From: Gonapodya prolifera JEL478
Taxonomy: Eukaryota; Monoblepharomycota; Monoblepharidomycetes; Monoblepharidales; Gonapodyaceae
DNA: 64,000 nt
NCBI GenBank assembly: GCA_001574975.1
Contig: KQ965741.1
Location: 496,001 to 560,000, forward strand
Direction: 5' to 3'
Made by a program: the position numbers and the translations under genes
The notes under the pieces: generated by a model
The model's input: only the letters and a program-made list of their open reading frames with translations
Told to the model about the DNA's origin: nothing
The model's database searches: none
Shown: in pieces, positions 11,601 through 23,717 of the stretch
Layout: the number at the start of each line of letters is the position of its first letter
Numbering within the stretch: the stretch's first letter is position 1

Positions 11601-13604
11601 TGGGTGCGTACTTTTCACAAAAGAGTTCTGCTGCTGGTTCGTGGGTCGAAGGGTGAGGTCGAACAAGAAGCGACAACAGTCGAACACAGGCGGGGTGATT
11701 GAGGGACTCGGCAGAATAGCATGATGCGAGACGAGTAAGCATGGTCTTTAAGTCGACAAGTAGGGTTTCCGAGACGACATTTTGGTGTGGGGGCGCGTCC
11801 AGCTTCAAATCAGCGTACGGGAAATTCCGATGCATCGACACTGTTTGAGATGTCGAGACTCGTCCCTGCGAAGCCACACAAAATGGTCCGAGAACATGAT
11901 GACTCTTCCAAACACCACCAACTGGTTGGTCCTCTTGTCTCCCAATGTGTACAGCTCCGGGTCCGGGCCATCCAGCTTCCAGCGTCCCTAATTCGATTGC
12001 ACGGTCACGTTCTCCATCTCGCGATTCAACCGCTTCCTCCGTCTTTCGTTTGATCATTTCGAAAAAACGGTTCACGGCCACTCCACGATTCCCCATAGCC
12101 TCAGCATGACGCTTTGCCTCAGCGTCTCTCCGTTCCACTTCCTCGCGTGCTCGACGGGCTTGCGATTGGATGGCTGCCTCGCGTGCTTGGCCTTCGAGCA
12201 TAGCTACCTTTTGGGCACGCTGTGCAGGAGTAAGAAAGAAGTCCGGTGTCGTCGTGAGGTCCACGGACTTCACCGGGGCTGGTATACCTGGGGCAAGTTT
12301 CACAGCTAAACCCATTCCAGAGGAAGTAGGAGCCGCAGGTTGATGTTTAAAGGTTCGGCGAGTTGAACGACGGGGACCCGACGTTGTGGACATGGTCTGT
12401 TCTGCTTCAGGTTCAAAAAGTGTTATTTAAAGCACACTTCACGAGAAGATTTCACCTACGTTCATCCAAGGATATTGGCAGTGCTTCCAAGAGCTCCGGT
12501 GGCGTACAAGATACATCAGAAATTGACGGGGGACCAGCCTCCATCGGAGCAAACACCACATCCGGAAGAGCGTCCAGCTCAATTGTCTGTTTAGTCTGCT
12601 CGCGACTTCCAGAGACGTCTACAGTGCTGACCGAAACACGATGCGGAGAGTCGGGAACAAGTATTGGTTCTGGATCAACTTTGGTGGATTGGCTTTCGTG
12701 CGTGTCGGAGTTGGGCACTTTCGAGGATTCTTGGGGTTCTTCACTAGAACCCTCCGGGGTTGCTTCCATTGACTCTGAGACATGAGTCTCTGATTGTGGT
12801 GCGGGATTTGCGACCCGCTTTGCGAAAAATGGGTGTATTGGCTTGTTCGTCGAGAATGATGGGTTTTGGTTTCGGCTGGGACCCAGCGAAGGCCCTTTGG
12901 TGGACGGGTCAGAAGCAGCTGCTACAGTTCCAGAAGCTGCAGTCGATTGTGAAGCTCCGGCGGGTTGTTTGGCAGTTTTCGGATGGCGGTCTCGTTTTCG
13001 AGGGGCTGACTCAACAGGTGGGGGATTGGCGTCAGTGGAGGATTTGTATTTCGGTGGTCTACCAAGTCGTTTTTTCGGTGGATCCGATTGTGAAACTTGT
13101 AAATTAAGGTAACTATGCTAAAAAGAAGGAGAGATGAGAGCAATTCCCAAGACATACCTGCAGAATCTAGGACGGGAGCATCTGGGGAGGAACAGGGAAA
13201 TCCAATCCACTCATCACAGTCAACAAATTATTTGGAAGGCTGCAGAAACGTACCGATCGTGTCTGTCGGCCCAAGTTGACCCAAATCAACCAATTCTGTC
13301 TCTTGTTGTGCGGCATCACCACCCTACAGATGCCGATGAATGAAACGATGAAGAGAAATAGTGGATTTCAAAGTCCTAGCGATCAAAGAATAAATCTGAA
13401 GACAGACCAAGCCGTTCTCACCGACTTCACCCTCCCTTGAACAACGCCGTCTGTCATCGATTGTTCCACCTCGGTAAAGTGACCGATCTCCACATGCGGC
13501 ACTTCAGTGGGATTTGCAGCCAGACCATCTGCTTCGTCCATCAACGCGCTGTGAAAGCCGTCGCTCAGTGCAAGAATCGATAGGACCAGTGTGACCAAAG
13601 CCAT
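8614..13604 (-). CDS. ELG1: ATAD5/Elg1-like PCNA-unloading AAA+ subunit
   Basis: Large subunit of the RFC-like complex that takes PCNA off DNA after replication; nuclear. N-terminal exons hold an AT-hook (KKRLGRPPKY, about 13070) and a PIP-box-like NKPIHPFF (about 12830). The main exon (10300-12405) has FFLTPAQRAQKV, a Walker A (LLIGPTGSCKTALV), EVLEMAPNERRSRPDVLG (the family motif after Walker A), a second AT-hook (KRRRGRPPGSG), and AVIAFEQADMVFREDRDFW followed by KRPIVMMAN, the Walker B/sensor region. Downstream exons carry LAPYLQLVALAEGKWV and the C-terminal helical part, ending RSMRLM at 8614. Walker A reads GPTGSCKT, with Cys where Gly/Val is common. The frame opens at 13604, but the ATG at 13541 (MDEADGLAANP) is the more likely start for a nuclear protein. 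About eight introns. A 33-base duplication at 8680-8712 repeats DEITR-Q. Confidence 0.85.
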
Positions 13605-13682
13605 TTAACATGAAATGTTTATGTTTGCCTGCTTTTTGATTTTGTATTTACCCCTGGGCCCCCTTCCCCATAAAGAGACAGC

Positions 13683-16600
13683 CTAAATACTCCTATCTAA
13701 CCAGCTTTGAATAACGCCCTCTTGAGTAGCTGGGTAATCTACCCATTGAGCCTTCCCGTCCACCAATTTCGTGTTTCCCTGGACGTAAATCTTCCTGGGC
13801 ATTTTCTTTGTCTGTTTTGTGTGAAAACCGTGAGATGGTTTCAAAGTAGAAGGCAAAGTGTAGCACTCAACGCACCAAGACGATCTCCCTCCATCCGGCC
13901 CATTCTTCTGGCACCGTCGTGTAGTCCTCATAGAAATTCTTCCCTTGCTCAAAGTCACCGGAGCATTTGTAAATATGGAGCTTTTGGAGGAACGAGCCAA
14001 CGGCCTTAAAGCCCGTAGTATGGATCTTGCTCCTGTCCATGTGAATAACGAGATCATCTCCCTTCTCCTCGATCCGAACAAAGTTATCCCCAGCTCGAAG
14101 GAAGCATTGGAAAAGGGCATATCGACCACGCATATGAGCCTACAATGGAAACGGGGGTGTTACTTGGAAAAAAAGCAACATCTGGCACACATATGACATA
14201 CCTGACCCCAGACCTTCTTCTTAGGTTCATAATACTCAAGTGCGAGTACGCCTCTGCGACATGTGTGCTGTTAATATCAAGTTCTGAACATGCAATAGCC
14301 ATTGAACTTACGCCCGTGCCATCATCAACCACGAGATATACATCACATCACTAGCCGCAGCTTCGTCCTTGTGACCGAATATCTCAAGCATTTCAGAGGA
14401 AGTCGAGAGGTACATCGCTGAAATAGGAGACCGAGGTCGGATTCTGCACAGAAAGACCAAAACACCACAGAAAACCCACCAACAGCTTCGGCGCGACATT
14501 CCTTTGAAAGATGTCAAACGAACGGTTTGCAAGCGAACGGAAAATTACGTCCCACAATCAATGTTTAACATTACCTCATACGATGCTGCGAGTGACCCGA
14601 AGATCGAGCTCCATGTTTCCCCTGCCTTGTAATAAGTAGATACGGGCTTTCCGTCAATGGGAGACACAGGAGGATGGTCTTTGTCAAAGTTGAACTTTCC
14701 CGGCGATTCCTCCGACAAAAGTTTTCCAGTGCCATGACCTAGTGGACGATCCAATGTTATATAAAGCATGTGAAATATGCCTGTTAAACCCACCGAGAAG
14801 CTCGTGAATGCCGACTTGAACTTCAAACGCAGGCCCCCGCAGCTTTTGCATAAGGTCGGCGTCGGCATCCGTGAGAAAACTCAACTTCTCGCTGGGCACT
14901 TTTGCGTTCAGTACATTCCCGAGAGAGACGTTCTAGGATGGCGAAAGGCATGGTTTAAACGCAGTTCAAAATGCTTGCTGGTGTCCAGACCCACCTTAAA
15001 TCCCAAAGTCTCCCGGATATCTGTATTTGGGCAAAATGGATGAGATTCCGACCAAACGGACCTCGCGGAGACATACCGTCATAGTTTGGAATGTTGATCC
15101 CAGCAGGCACACCACCGGTGGCGAAAGCCAGAACCTCGAGCGAAGTGAAGTCGGGCTTACTAAAAACGTCCTTCTCGAACGCCGATGGCCAGGGCCTGCA
15201 TTTGTGTGGCGATACGAAAATAGCGTTCTAGATTTGCTTTTAATAGCAAGACTGTATAAGCTCACAGTTGGCTGATAAACTCGGGGGCTAGCGCGTGGCA
15301 GACTTGAGTTGCTTGATAGGCGAGAGAAAATAGGGTGACACGTACCCCTCTGAACCATCTCCTGGAAAATTCTCGTCCTTTCCTTGTTCACGACTGCAAC
15401 AAAGCCCTCCCATTCTGCGCGCACACCGGCGGGGCTGCAGGAAAACCGAGACAATTTGATCCTACCATAAACCACGAATGTATTCTTTGAACCCACTCTC
15501 GGTACGTTTCGACGAATCCAATGTTCGACTACACGCCAAGTGTAAGTCTCCGTCGGGGTCTTTCTTAATTATTGCTTGGCTTACCTCCACGACTGGGCCG
15601 ATGTCCTTGATCCACCATCGCTGGGACTCTTTGTGTGCCTCCATGTCCCCAGTCTCATACGAAGCAATGTACGCCTCAATCATCTTCCGAGCATTCTCGT
15701 TCGGAGCATATTTCAGCGCTGCCTTCATCTCTGTAGCGATCTGGATTGCGTGTTTTCAGGATGGTAGGCGTAAATCAACAATTAAAGATACCTTACCTTC
15801 GCCATTTCCTTTGAATGATCACCGTACTCCACAGTCAGTGTTCCACCTCCAGGGAGCGCGAACTTCTTTGGCTCTTCCTTGTTCGCGGAAGCTACCTTGA
15901 GCACAAAGCTACCTTCCCCCGTCTTGGAGAGCCTCGTGTTGAGCGGGGAGACGTTGTTCGCTTCAATGACTTTCTGCACCGCGTCAATTTCTGCCTGGGT
16001 GATGGGGCCGGAGTAGTACGACGTGTGGTGGCCTTCATCGAGGAATCCGAGGTGGCGACGGGCTTCGGAGAAGTGAGAGGCGTAAATTGATTCAGAATGC
16101 GCTTTGAAGAGACTGGAAGCCTTGGAATTTTCGTCATGTAAGAGATTTGTGATGGAAGTATTGACGGTTTCGTCCTTTCCAACGAACCTGCTCGCTTCCA
16201 CTTGCCGCAACCACTCTCTCAAACTGTTGTTCCGATATCCGCGGTACAAAAATGGTGTCCCCGAAACTTTTGTAGTTTCCATTGTTCGACAGTACTTGCG
16301 TCACGTATTCGAGGAAAAAGCTCCAGTCGTCATCAGAAACTCCCGACTCGCGTTTGAGCTGTTCTGCAGACTTTCGCGAAAACAAGGCAAGAATCAAGTC
16401 GAAAATAGACTCGGACTCGACGGAGCATTGGCTGCGACGGTGCCATTCACAAACAGTAACGGAACCAATGAGGACAAACATTCACCGTGTTTCCATTCCC
16501 ACCAGAGCTCACTCACCGCAGAATGATTCGGGTGCCCTCAAAAGCAGCCCTTGCCAGATGGTGAGCGTATAGCTTTTCGTTGTCCGATAACGTTCCAAAC

Positions 16601-16686
16601 ACGTCCGCTGCTTCAAGCTTCGCAACCGGTGGAGACTTGTCTGCGAAATAGCGAGGGGGAACAGCAGCTGTACCGTTGGAGGTCAT
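13683..16686 (-). CDS. Dipeptidyl peptidase III (M49 zinc metallopeptidase)
   Basis: Cuts dipeptides from the N-terminus of short peptides, normally in the cytosol. The ATG at 16686 gives [20 protein letters not shown] then [20 protein letters not shown], matching the family N-terminus. Further in are [41 protein letters not shown], and an exon with [10 protein letters not shown] joining [19 protein letters not shown]. The zinc motif HELLGHG is present but split by an intron (14739-14793). The second motif EECRAEAVG is also split (intron 14502-14574). The C-terminus has [36 protein letters not shown] and a short last exon ending SWLDRSI at 13683. At least ten introns. All catalytic residues are present. 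It ends 78 bp from the ATAD5/Elg1 start on the same strand. Confidence 0.9.
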
Positions 16687-17079
16687 CGATTCAAGATAAA
16701 ATCGTCTCTTAGTCGGATCGAAAGTTGGGAAAGGTGGGTTGTTCGCGTTCAAGAGGACGTATTTGAGGCCACGGTGAACTCCACCCTGGAATTTCGGACA
16801 GTAAATACGAGGACAACTCCTCAAATTCTGATTTGGCAAGCGACAGTATCGTGAGGTCCGACGGCCCGTAGCAGCGATACCATTCATGTAGCCGTCGGTC
16901 CTTTTTCTTATCTGCCCGCCAGCGACACGTCAGAACTGCCACAATATAGTAACAGTATATTAGGGTGTGGTGGAAAGTCATACCTTAAGAAAAAAGTGGA
17001 AATGGGCGCGCAGCGTGATTGAGAATAGAGCCTGTGTTGTTTGTTTTTCACAGACTGTTGGGGACTGTCATGTAATCAC
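16687..17079. promoter_or_regulatory. Divergent promoter region
   Basis: About 390 bp between the starts of dipeptidyl peptidase III (-) and the unknown gene at 17080 (+). It must contain both promoters. There is an AT-rich run near 16945-16965. I see no specific factor site that I would defend. Confidence 0.4.
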
Positions 17080-17967
17080 ATGGATTCCAATCGTCGACCA
17101 ATCAAACTCTCTGGCACGGCGCACGTGGTGTTTGTCCCGACTCCTACCAGCTCCTCAGATGCAGATGACAGTGGAGCGACCAGTCACGGGAGCGGGCTGC
17201 CATCGGACTGGTTTCAGGCTCATATGATTCCAAATGCACCTTCACCGCTTCGATTGCTTGGACTTCTAGGAGTGCCATCGCAAACGCCACCGCAACCGCG
17301 CTCCTGTGGGATGCCTACGGGTGCAGATGCCTTCGTGTACTATGATGTGACTGTGTCGGACTACGCGGGCGGGATATGGAAAATTGGAAATGTTGCGAGG
17401 AAAGGGATGGCTGACGTGGTAGAAATGGATAGTGCCGAAGTAATAGTGGAAGAAGATTCATTGGTTGGAGATGAAGAAGCCACAGACAATGTCGACGAAA
17501 CGATGGAGGTGGAGCTGGAGGGATCCAACTTTATGGCATCCAGAAATGAACACTCGGACAACACACCCAGACCGCCAGTTAACCCGTCGATCGCGCTGAA
17601 TCCCGAACGAGTTGACATAGCCCCCCAGTCGCGGAGATCTCCCTCACCTGCACTTCCTCCTTCAGCATCCGAATCTCGATCTGTTGGCCCATACCCCACT
17701 CAAACAGTCGCAAACATCACACACACCGCGGCCTCCACTTCCACATCTTCATGGCGCAAACCGGCGCAACCACGGCGTCCCGGGCTCTCACCACGCCTTC
17801 GTCGCCTGACCTTCAGCACAAACGAAGTGAAGGTGGCCTTTGCCGCGAGGGAGCATATGATGAAGCACTTCGTGAAATTGGCGACTGCAGCGCAGACTGG
17901 GGGCGAAGCTGGGTGGGATGACTATTTGGTCTGCGTTGGGGAAATGAACATGGAATTTGATTGGTGA
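17080..17967 (+). CDS. Hypothetical protein, largely disordered
   Basis: I do not recognise this gene. A single open frame of 295 residues from the ATG at 17080 (MDSNRRPIKLSGTAHVVFVP) to TGA. It has Ser/Pro-rich linkers, an acidic middle (EEDSLVGDEEATDNVDETME) and a more ordered C-terminus (LRRLTFSTNEVKVAFAAREH, then HFVKLATAAQTGG and CVGEMNMEFDW). No signal peptide or membrane segment. The frame remains open a little upstream of the ATG. Codon use and clean termination support a real gene, but function is unknown. Confidence 0.5.
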   Translation: MDSNRRPIKLSGTAHVVFVPTPTSSSDADDSGATSHGSGLPSDWFQAHMIPNAPSPLRLLGLLGVPSQTPPQPRSCGMPTGADAFVYYDVTVSDYAGGIWKIGNVARKGMADVVEMDSAEVIVEEDSLVGDEEATDNVDETMEVELEGSNFMASRNEHSDNTPRPPVNPSIALNPERVDIAPQSRRSPSPALPPSASESRSVGPYPTQTVANITHTAASTSTSSWRKPAQPRRPGLSPRLRRLTFSTNEVKVAFAAREHMMKHFVKLATAAQTGGEAGWDDYLVCVGEMNMEFDW

Positions 17968-18178
17968 TTCAGTTGGTGATTCATATAAAGCAGGCGATAC
18001 CACGAGGAAGGTAAGAGGCTCGTCATTCCTCAAATGTAACAATGAATGTACAAAACATTGGTCAAAGAGAAAGTCTCGTTGGCAACTATGGGATTCCATT
18101 AACAGTCAGCAGCAAACGTCTGAAGCTTCTTTTTTTTTACCATCAGGGAATCAAGAAGACAAAAGGAACCATCAGGAC

Positions 18179-21100
18179 ATGATCCTGGGGGAAGGCAGTC
18201 GGCGGGAGTTGAGTGCTACCTTCCACCTGACTCACAAGAATTCGAACATGCAGCATCAAGACCAGATGCGGCGACAGCGGAAGACCAGGATGGGTTTTGA
18301 GAGGAATCAAGTCGAGAAGCTGCTTCATAGCGTGTAAGATATGGTCCGATCATGGAGTTTGATGCCAACTCCAACTGACAATTTTAATCCCCTCGATTCC
18401 ACCCAGATTGTATGCTCTCTGCCGACAGAACAGTCTTCCACACCAGATCGAATACGCTTTCTTCCTACTGGAAGATATTCAGCTCAGCGGATTCAGTTGG
18501 AATGCCATGTTCATCCCAGGACTCCCGCCTATTATCGAGACGATTCTCCGTCCCATATCTCTCGTGGTCAATTCATCTCAAGCTTTTGATGTTGCGTTTT
18601 GGACTGTATCGTGTGCGATTCTGTGTACTTGGATCCTCCTCGGTGTTGTGACATACGCAACGGCAAAAGGCGAATTCAAGGCGATTTGGGTGAGTCCCTT
18701 GGTTGTATCACTACGCACGAAGAGAAAAGTAATCTAGCTCTTTTTGGTAGCCTTTGCGAGCCATCAGATTCGCGGCGGCTCTCTTCGTAACATTCCTCTA
18801 CATTCCGTCTCTGGAAGTACTCCTGCACGCTTTCCGATGCCCACATACGAGCGGTAGTGCCTTAGTGCTCCCGTCCTGCCTTGGAACTTCTAACGAAATC
18901 GTATACGTGGTGGCCTCGGGGGTTGCCCTCGCTCTTCTGTTTTGCTTTGTAATGGTGACAAACTTGTACCTGATCGATACCGATCCAAAGTCGAGGTGAG
19001 GCGATCAAATTTGCTTTCGTCCGATGGTTCTAACCTCAAGGGAAGCAGCAATATATCCGCCCGAGTTTCTTGCCATTTCGATATCATATATGCACTTTTG
19101 AAAACATCAACTGTATTTGCGGATACGTTCGACGTAAGCAATAACCGTGTCACGGTCCTCGCTGTTGTATTCGTGGCGTCCACTTCTGCTGTGCTTATTT
19201 TGTTGTGGAGGCTTCCATATTTCCACCTCCGGACAAATGGCCTACGCGTCGGTATGTATTGAGAGCACATCCGTTGAAGCCCCTAGGTGCTAACGACACG
19301 GCGCAGGGACCAATATTCTTGGAGCTCTATCAGCCTTGATTGCCCTCTTCACCAACAAGTTTGCGGACCCAACTACACCTGCCTTTGGTTCTTTTGCACT
19401 GCTGGGAATCTCGGTTTTGATTTCCTACGCCTTCGGATACGCTGCAACTTATTACACCCAAAAATGGATCACCTTCTCCACCATAGACCTGTTACAGGCC
19501 AAAATGCGTGCCCGTAATGAACCGCCAGCAGCCCGAACTAATGTGAAACTGTCGTCGGTTATGGACCCGACGAATGCAGACCCCCAAAGCTCTCCGAGGA
19601 GTGATGCTGACAAGCTGGGAATGTTTAACCCCGTGAAGCAAGCAGTGGAATATGCCGTCGAGGCTGTGCGGGTTCTCAGCTACAGCTCGGGTGGAACTCA
19701 TTTGGAGCGGAAGTGCGAACAAGATCAACGCGACTCTATAGGTGTTCTGGAAGAAGCTGAGAAGATAATCAGGAGAAAGCCCAAAGTCGTGCTGCGAGTT
19801 TTTCGAACTCCATATCATGTGGAGGTAGGTATCATCAAGATAATAGAACAAAGTCTCAGACACGCTTACGCTGTGTTTATCAAATAGGTTGCAGCTCGTT
19901 TCATTCGCTCAAATCCTGATGCCAGTTCGCTGAAGCTGATGAGAATCGTATTCGAAGAAGGGTTATCGGTAAGCAGGCTTCACTCCACCCAAATGACTAT
20001 TTGCATCACTGACTCCATCGGCCTAGCAATACCCCAAGACTGCCTTCCTGCCTTGGGCATTTGCCAAGTACCTGAGTGCATTTGATGAGAACACGGACGA
20101 GTCTTTCGAAGAAATTCAAAGCCTCCTATCAGATGCAAATGAAATCAAATCAGGATATTCCCTGAGGTTTTTTATATTTACAACATTGGAAGCAGAGGCA
20201 ACCACACGACAAAAGGCTCAAGACCTGGGGACTACTGAATCCATCAATATCACAACCTTTGTCGAGTACTCCACTCTGGAAGTAGTTGCCAAGCGCTTTC
20301 ACAAAGAGGCTCTTCTAAGTCTTCGCAGATTTTGGGTGAATCTGGAGAACGTAAGTAGAGGGAATGGGGAAGTGAGGCATTACTTTTCCCATCTCAACTG
20401 TTCTTTCTCCAGGAAAAACCAAACCCGACGTTGATGACAAAGCTGCTCGAAGAGTTTCATATAAAGGCAGAGCGTGCTGGGACTTCGTACGCAAAGCTCA
20501 CTGAGCGCTTCCCCACATGCAAGCAACTTTTGCGACTTCATGGTGCATTCCTTTCTGGGGTCCGTGGTGATGTTCTCGCTGGGGCGATTTTGGTTTCTAA
20601 GGCTGAAGATGTGGAAGCACACCAAACAAGAATCGTATTTCGGCGCAAGTCATCAATCATACCTACATCGCAAGTTCTTGACGGCACTCCCGGAGACCCT
20701 TCTGCTTTTTCTGTGCAAGCTCAAGACACCGCCGATGTCAGTCAACCACTACCAGAAACTAGTACCAGCATCCTCTCACCAACTGTTACTCGGATGGACG
20801 TGATCAGCAATGAAAACGAAACTGAGATCCGCACATTGACTCAGTCTCCCGAGAAAGAATTGCTGCGGACCAGGTTTGGCAATGGAGAACCCGAAAAGTT
20901 GACAAGGATGCCCAGTGAACGCCATTCCGAGACCAGTGGCAGCTCTTTGAACAAGGATGCAAAGCGCCAACGACACCTTCACGATCTATTCCAAGCTCGA
21001 ATGCAGTCGCCACTCGTGACGCTGAATCGAATGTTTATCGCGGCAATGGTTATAAGTCTTGGATTGCTCGTGGCTAGCTATGTGGTCGGACGGCTTACCT

Positions 21101-23339
21101 TCGAAACAATATTCAACGATTTCAACAACACCAAGTCTTTCCGCCGGTGAGCATGCAAAGTTGGTTATATACATTGAACTTGGGGTAATGGTGCGCGATT
21201 TGCAGTGGCCGAACAAGCATCGCTGATGTGATTCAAGAAGTTCGTCTCATGACCACTTCCCTGTCTGCCAATGACAGGGCCGGATTTGACACACATCGGG
21301 CTTACGTCGTAGCACAGCAGACAAGTCTAAAAACGGGAATAGTTCCCGCATTCTTCGATGCTGTTGCTGCCGATACAAGGCGCGACTATTTTTTCGGAAG
21401 GTTATCAACCGTTGATGCAACCCAACCTCCGCTTATCACCTATACGGAGACGTCACTCTATGAGCTCATTCTGGAATGCACCGGTGGGTTGAGGACTGAT
21501 GATATCTGGGGTTTCCTTGTATTTTTGAGCAATTTTCCGTCACCCTTGACAGACGCTGTGAATGGCATCTTGGATCGGTCCTTTGCATATCTTCAAGCCG
21601 AAGGAAACGGACTATGGGATCCCGACGTGCACTTCTTCTTGTTCAATGGAGAGGTAACTATGCTCTTGGTGCGTTTCAATTTTATGTCATCTGACAGAAA
21701 CCCACGCAGAGACTCCCGGAACAGTTAAATGAAGGAATGGTTGTCGGTATTGAAAATTTCCTGGAGGTGCGATATGGTCCATATTAGTTTTCTTCCGATT
21801 AACAAATTGCACATGACTACAGACGATTGGAGGAAGCGTCCAGACCATTTGGGTCCTGCTTGGAACGCAGCTGGCGGCGACCGCGATAACGTTTATTTTT
21901 ATCTGGTTTTGGACGATCAGCAATTACGAGCGACGCGCGTTCACCGTGGTGAGTCTGGAGTCTGCATTTGAGCGGGAATGGTGTGGTGGAATGACAACTG
22001 AAATCTTGGTGTCAGATCAAGCTCCTAGCAAACATTCCACGACGGGGCAAGAAAACTATCATTGGCGATATCGACGAGTCCCTGGAGGCTTTAGCACTCG
22101 AGGAAGGCGACGGAGATGGAAACGGAAACTCAAGTATGACAGGCGCCGAGGAAGTTGCCGAAAGCGCGGATGCAGTGATAAGAAACGAAGACCACGAGTC
22201 GTCCTTTCGGGTTCCGAGGCACAAGATTCTCTTCCTGGTCGGGTGCATGTTGGCCACGATTGCAGGGCTGTCAATATTTTTACCTGCCATTCTGGAGGTG
22301 AGCACAAGCCAGACCAGTAAAGGAGCGTCTTTAATCTATTTGTGCGACTAGGTTGAATACATGTGCGGTCTCATTCAAGCGACCGAGAACGTCGCCAAGC
22401 AGCGCTACTACATCAGTCGCATCTTGATGCTAGCAACCGAAGTCGCCGTCGACGACACAACCGTGTGGAACCGCGGCGAGGCCGAAATGTACCTCATTCA
22501 TTCCATCGATGTCGCTACGACAGCCGCGGAGATCGTTCGCGTGGGACAAAATGGCGTTCCTGGCACGGACGATTTGCCGTTTCTGTACAACCAGCTTGTT
22601 GTAGGAGGAATTTGGTGCGTGCGTCTTTGGGAGTCGTGATTGGGTCATGTGACCTCATGCGTTGTGTTCCCGGTTGCGGCAGCAATAATGCTGCTGGCTG
22701 TAACTCTAACCGGACGTACAACGCGTCCATCGGACTGACCCCAGCCCTCGTCTACAGCGGTGTCGAAGAGGTGCGTGGAGACGTCCCTCCAAAGTGTTCC
22801 TATTCGTGTTCGAGTACCCTCGCGACTCTAACGTCCCTCGCACATGCACGCACAGGTCCAGCGCACGTTCCTTGTCCACGCGCGCGCATTCGCCACGGCC
22901 CCACCGTCCCAGCGCACCTTGCAAAACAGCGACTACATGCTCATCTATGCCATCTTCCGAGATCTCGCGGCGGGGCTGACCAACGCTTACAACCCAATGT
23001 TTAACCTCGGTACGTTTTCCGCACACACGCGCCCCTATCGCCACACACACCGTCTCACCGTTTCGTTCTGCCCACTCTATCACTGCAGGCGTGGCCGCGC
23101 ACGACCGCTCCACCGCCGAACTGACCTGCGTCTTCTCTCTCGCCATCATGCTCCTCCTGTGCAACTTCCTCTTCATCTTCCGCCGCCTTGTGCGTGACCT
23201 GTCGGGGCAGACCGACGAGCTTGTCGGTATTGTGTTCGCGGTGCCAAAGGCGGTTGTGCAACCAGGGTCGCCACTGGCGAAGTGCATCGAGACGGGCGGG
23301 TTGTCGGTGGAGATGGCCATGGAGGATGCGAGCGTGTAG
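18179..23339 (+). CDS. TmcB-like large multipass membrane protein
   Basis: Resembles Dictyostelium tiny macrocysts proteins B/C and their many chytrid homologues, which combine an N-terminal membrane domain, a TPR-like region and further helices. An N-terminal exon (MGFERNQVEKLLHSV) joins LYALCRQNSLPHQIEYAFFL and EDIQLSGFSWNAMFIP.. with several helices (CAILCTWILLGVVTYA; LFVTFLYIPSLEVLLHAF; VASGVALALLFCFVMV; VLAVVFVASTSAVLILLW). The TPR-like block reads VAARFIRSNPDASSLKLMRI, then FEEGLSQYPKTAFLPWAFAK and SLRFFIFTTLEAEA. Later exons hold more helices (MFIAAMVISLGLLVASYVVG; FLVGCMLATIAGLSIFLPAI; LAIMLLLCNFLFIFRRLV) and end EMAMEDASV at 23339. About 15 introns. The exact start is uncertain; the ATG at 18179 is one of several in frame, and a T-rich acceptor-like tract at 18128-18146 suggests a further 5' exon. 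No PAS or cyclase domain is visible. Role probably sensory or signalling, by analogy only. Confidence 0.75.
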
Positions 23340-23717
23340 CGGGAAGAGATAGTAGTAGCAACAGATGCAATCCTTTTGTTATATTTATTTTCCATCCTTC
23401 AAGATAACGTTTTTTAAAAATTTAACTCCTACTCGCTTTGCGCTGTTTGTTGAGTCCACCACAACACAACTCCTCCCACCCCCTTTGTCTATGGTGGTAG
23501 CCCCGCTTTCCGCTAACCCCTGCCATCACAGATAATGAGGAAGTCTCCACGCCGAGAGTACGAGTCCGCAGCACGTTCGCCGTTCGCCGTTCGCCGTCCG
23601 AGCCCGCAGACTCGTTGTGATTAGCGACGTCGCAAACCCGTCAGTCCAGGGGTCACCACTGGAAAAGTGTGTGGTGACGGGCGGAGTGTCGGTGGAGTTG
23701 GCGAAAGGTAACCACGG
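23340..23717. other. Intergenic with repeats and a decayed gene-end copy
   Basis: Between the TmcB-like gene and the membrane protein gene. It contains a T-rich 3' flank, a short tandem repeat of CGTTCGC units at about 23573-23600, and the decayed copy described separately at 23600-23707. Confidence 0.5.
23600..23707 (+). pseudogene. Decayed duplicate of the 3' end of the TmcB-like gene
   Basis: Bases 23641-23707 match 23262-23316 of the TmcB-like gene closely. The parent encodes GSPLAKCIETGGLSVEMA; this copy reads GSPLEKCVVTGGVSVELA. Weaker similarity extends upstream to about 23600. No start or full frame is present. It looks like a partial tandem duplication of the gene end; the amino-acid-level conservation suggests the copy was once longer and translated. 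Confidence 0.6.

Noticed and set aside
13541-13604. Signal peptide on the Elg1 homologue (MALVTLVLSILALSDGF)
   Set aside because: A secretory leader makes no sense on a nuclear clamp unloader; the next in-frame ATG at 13541 is the likelier start.
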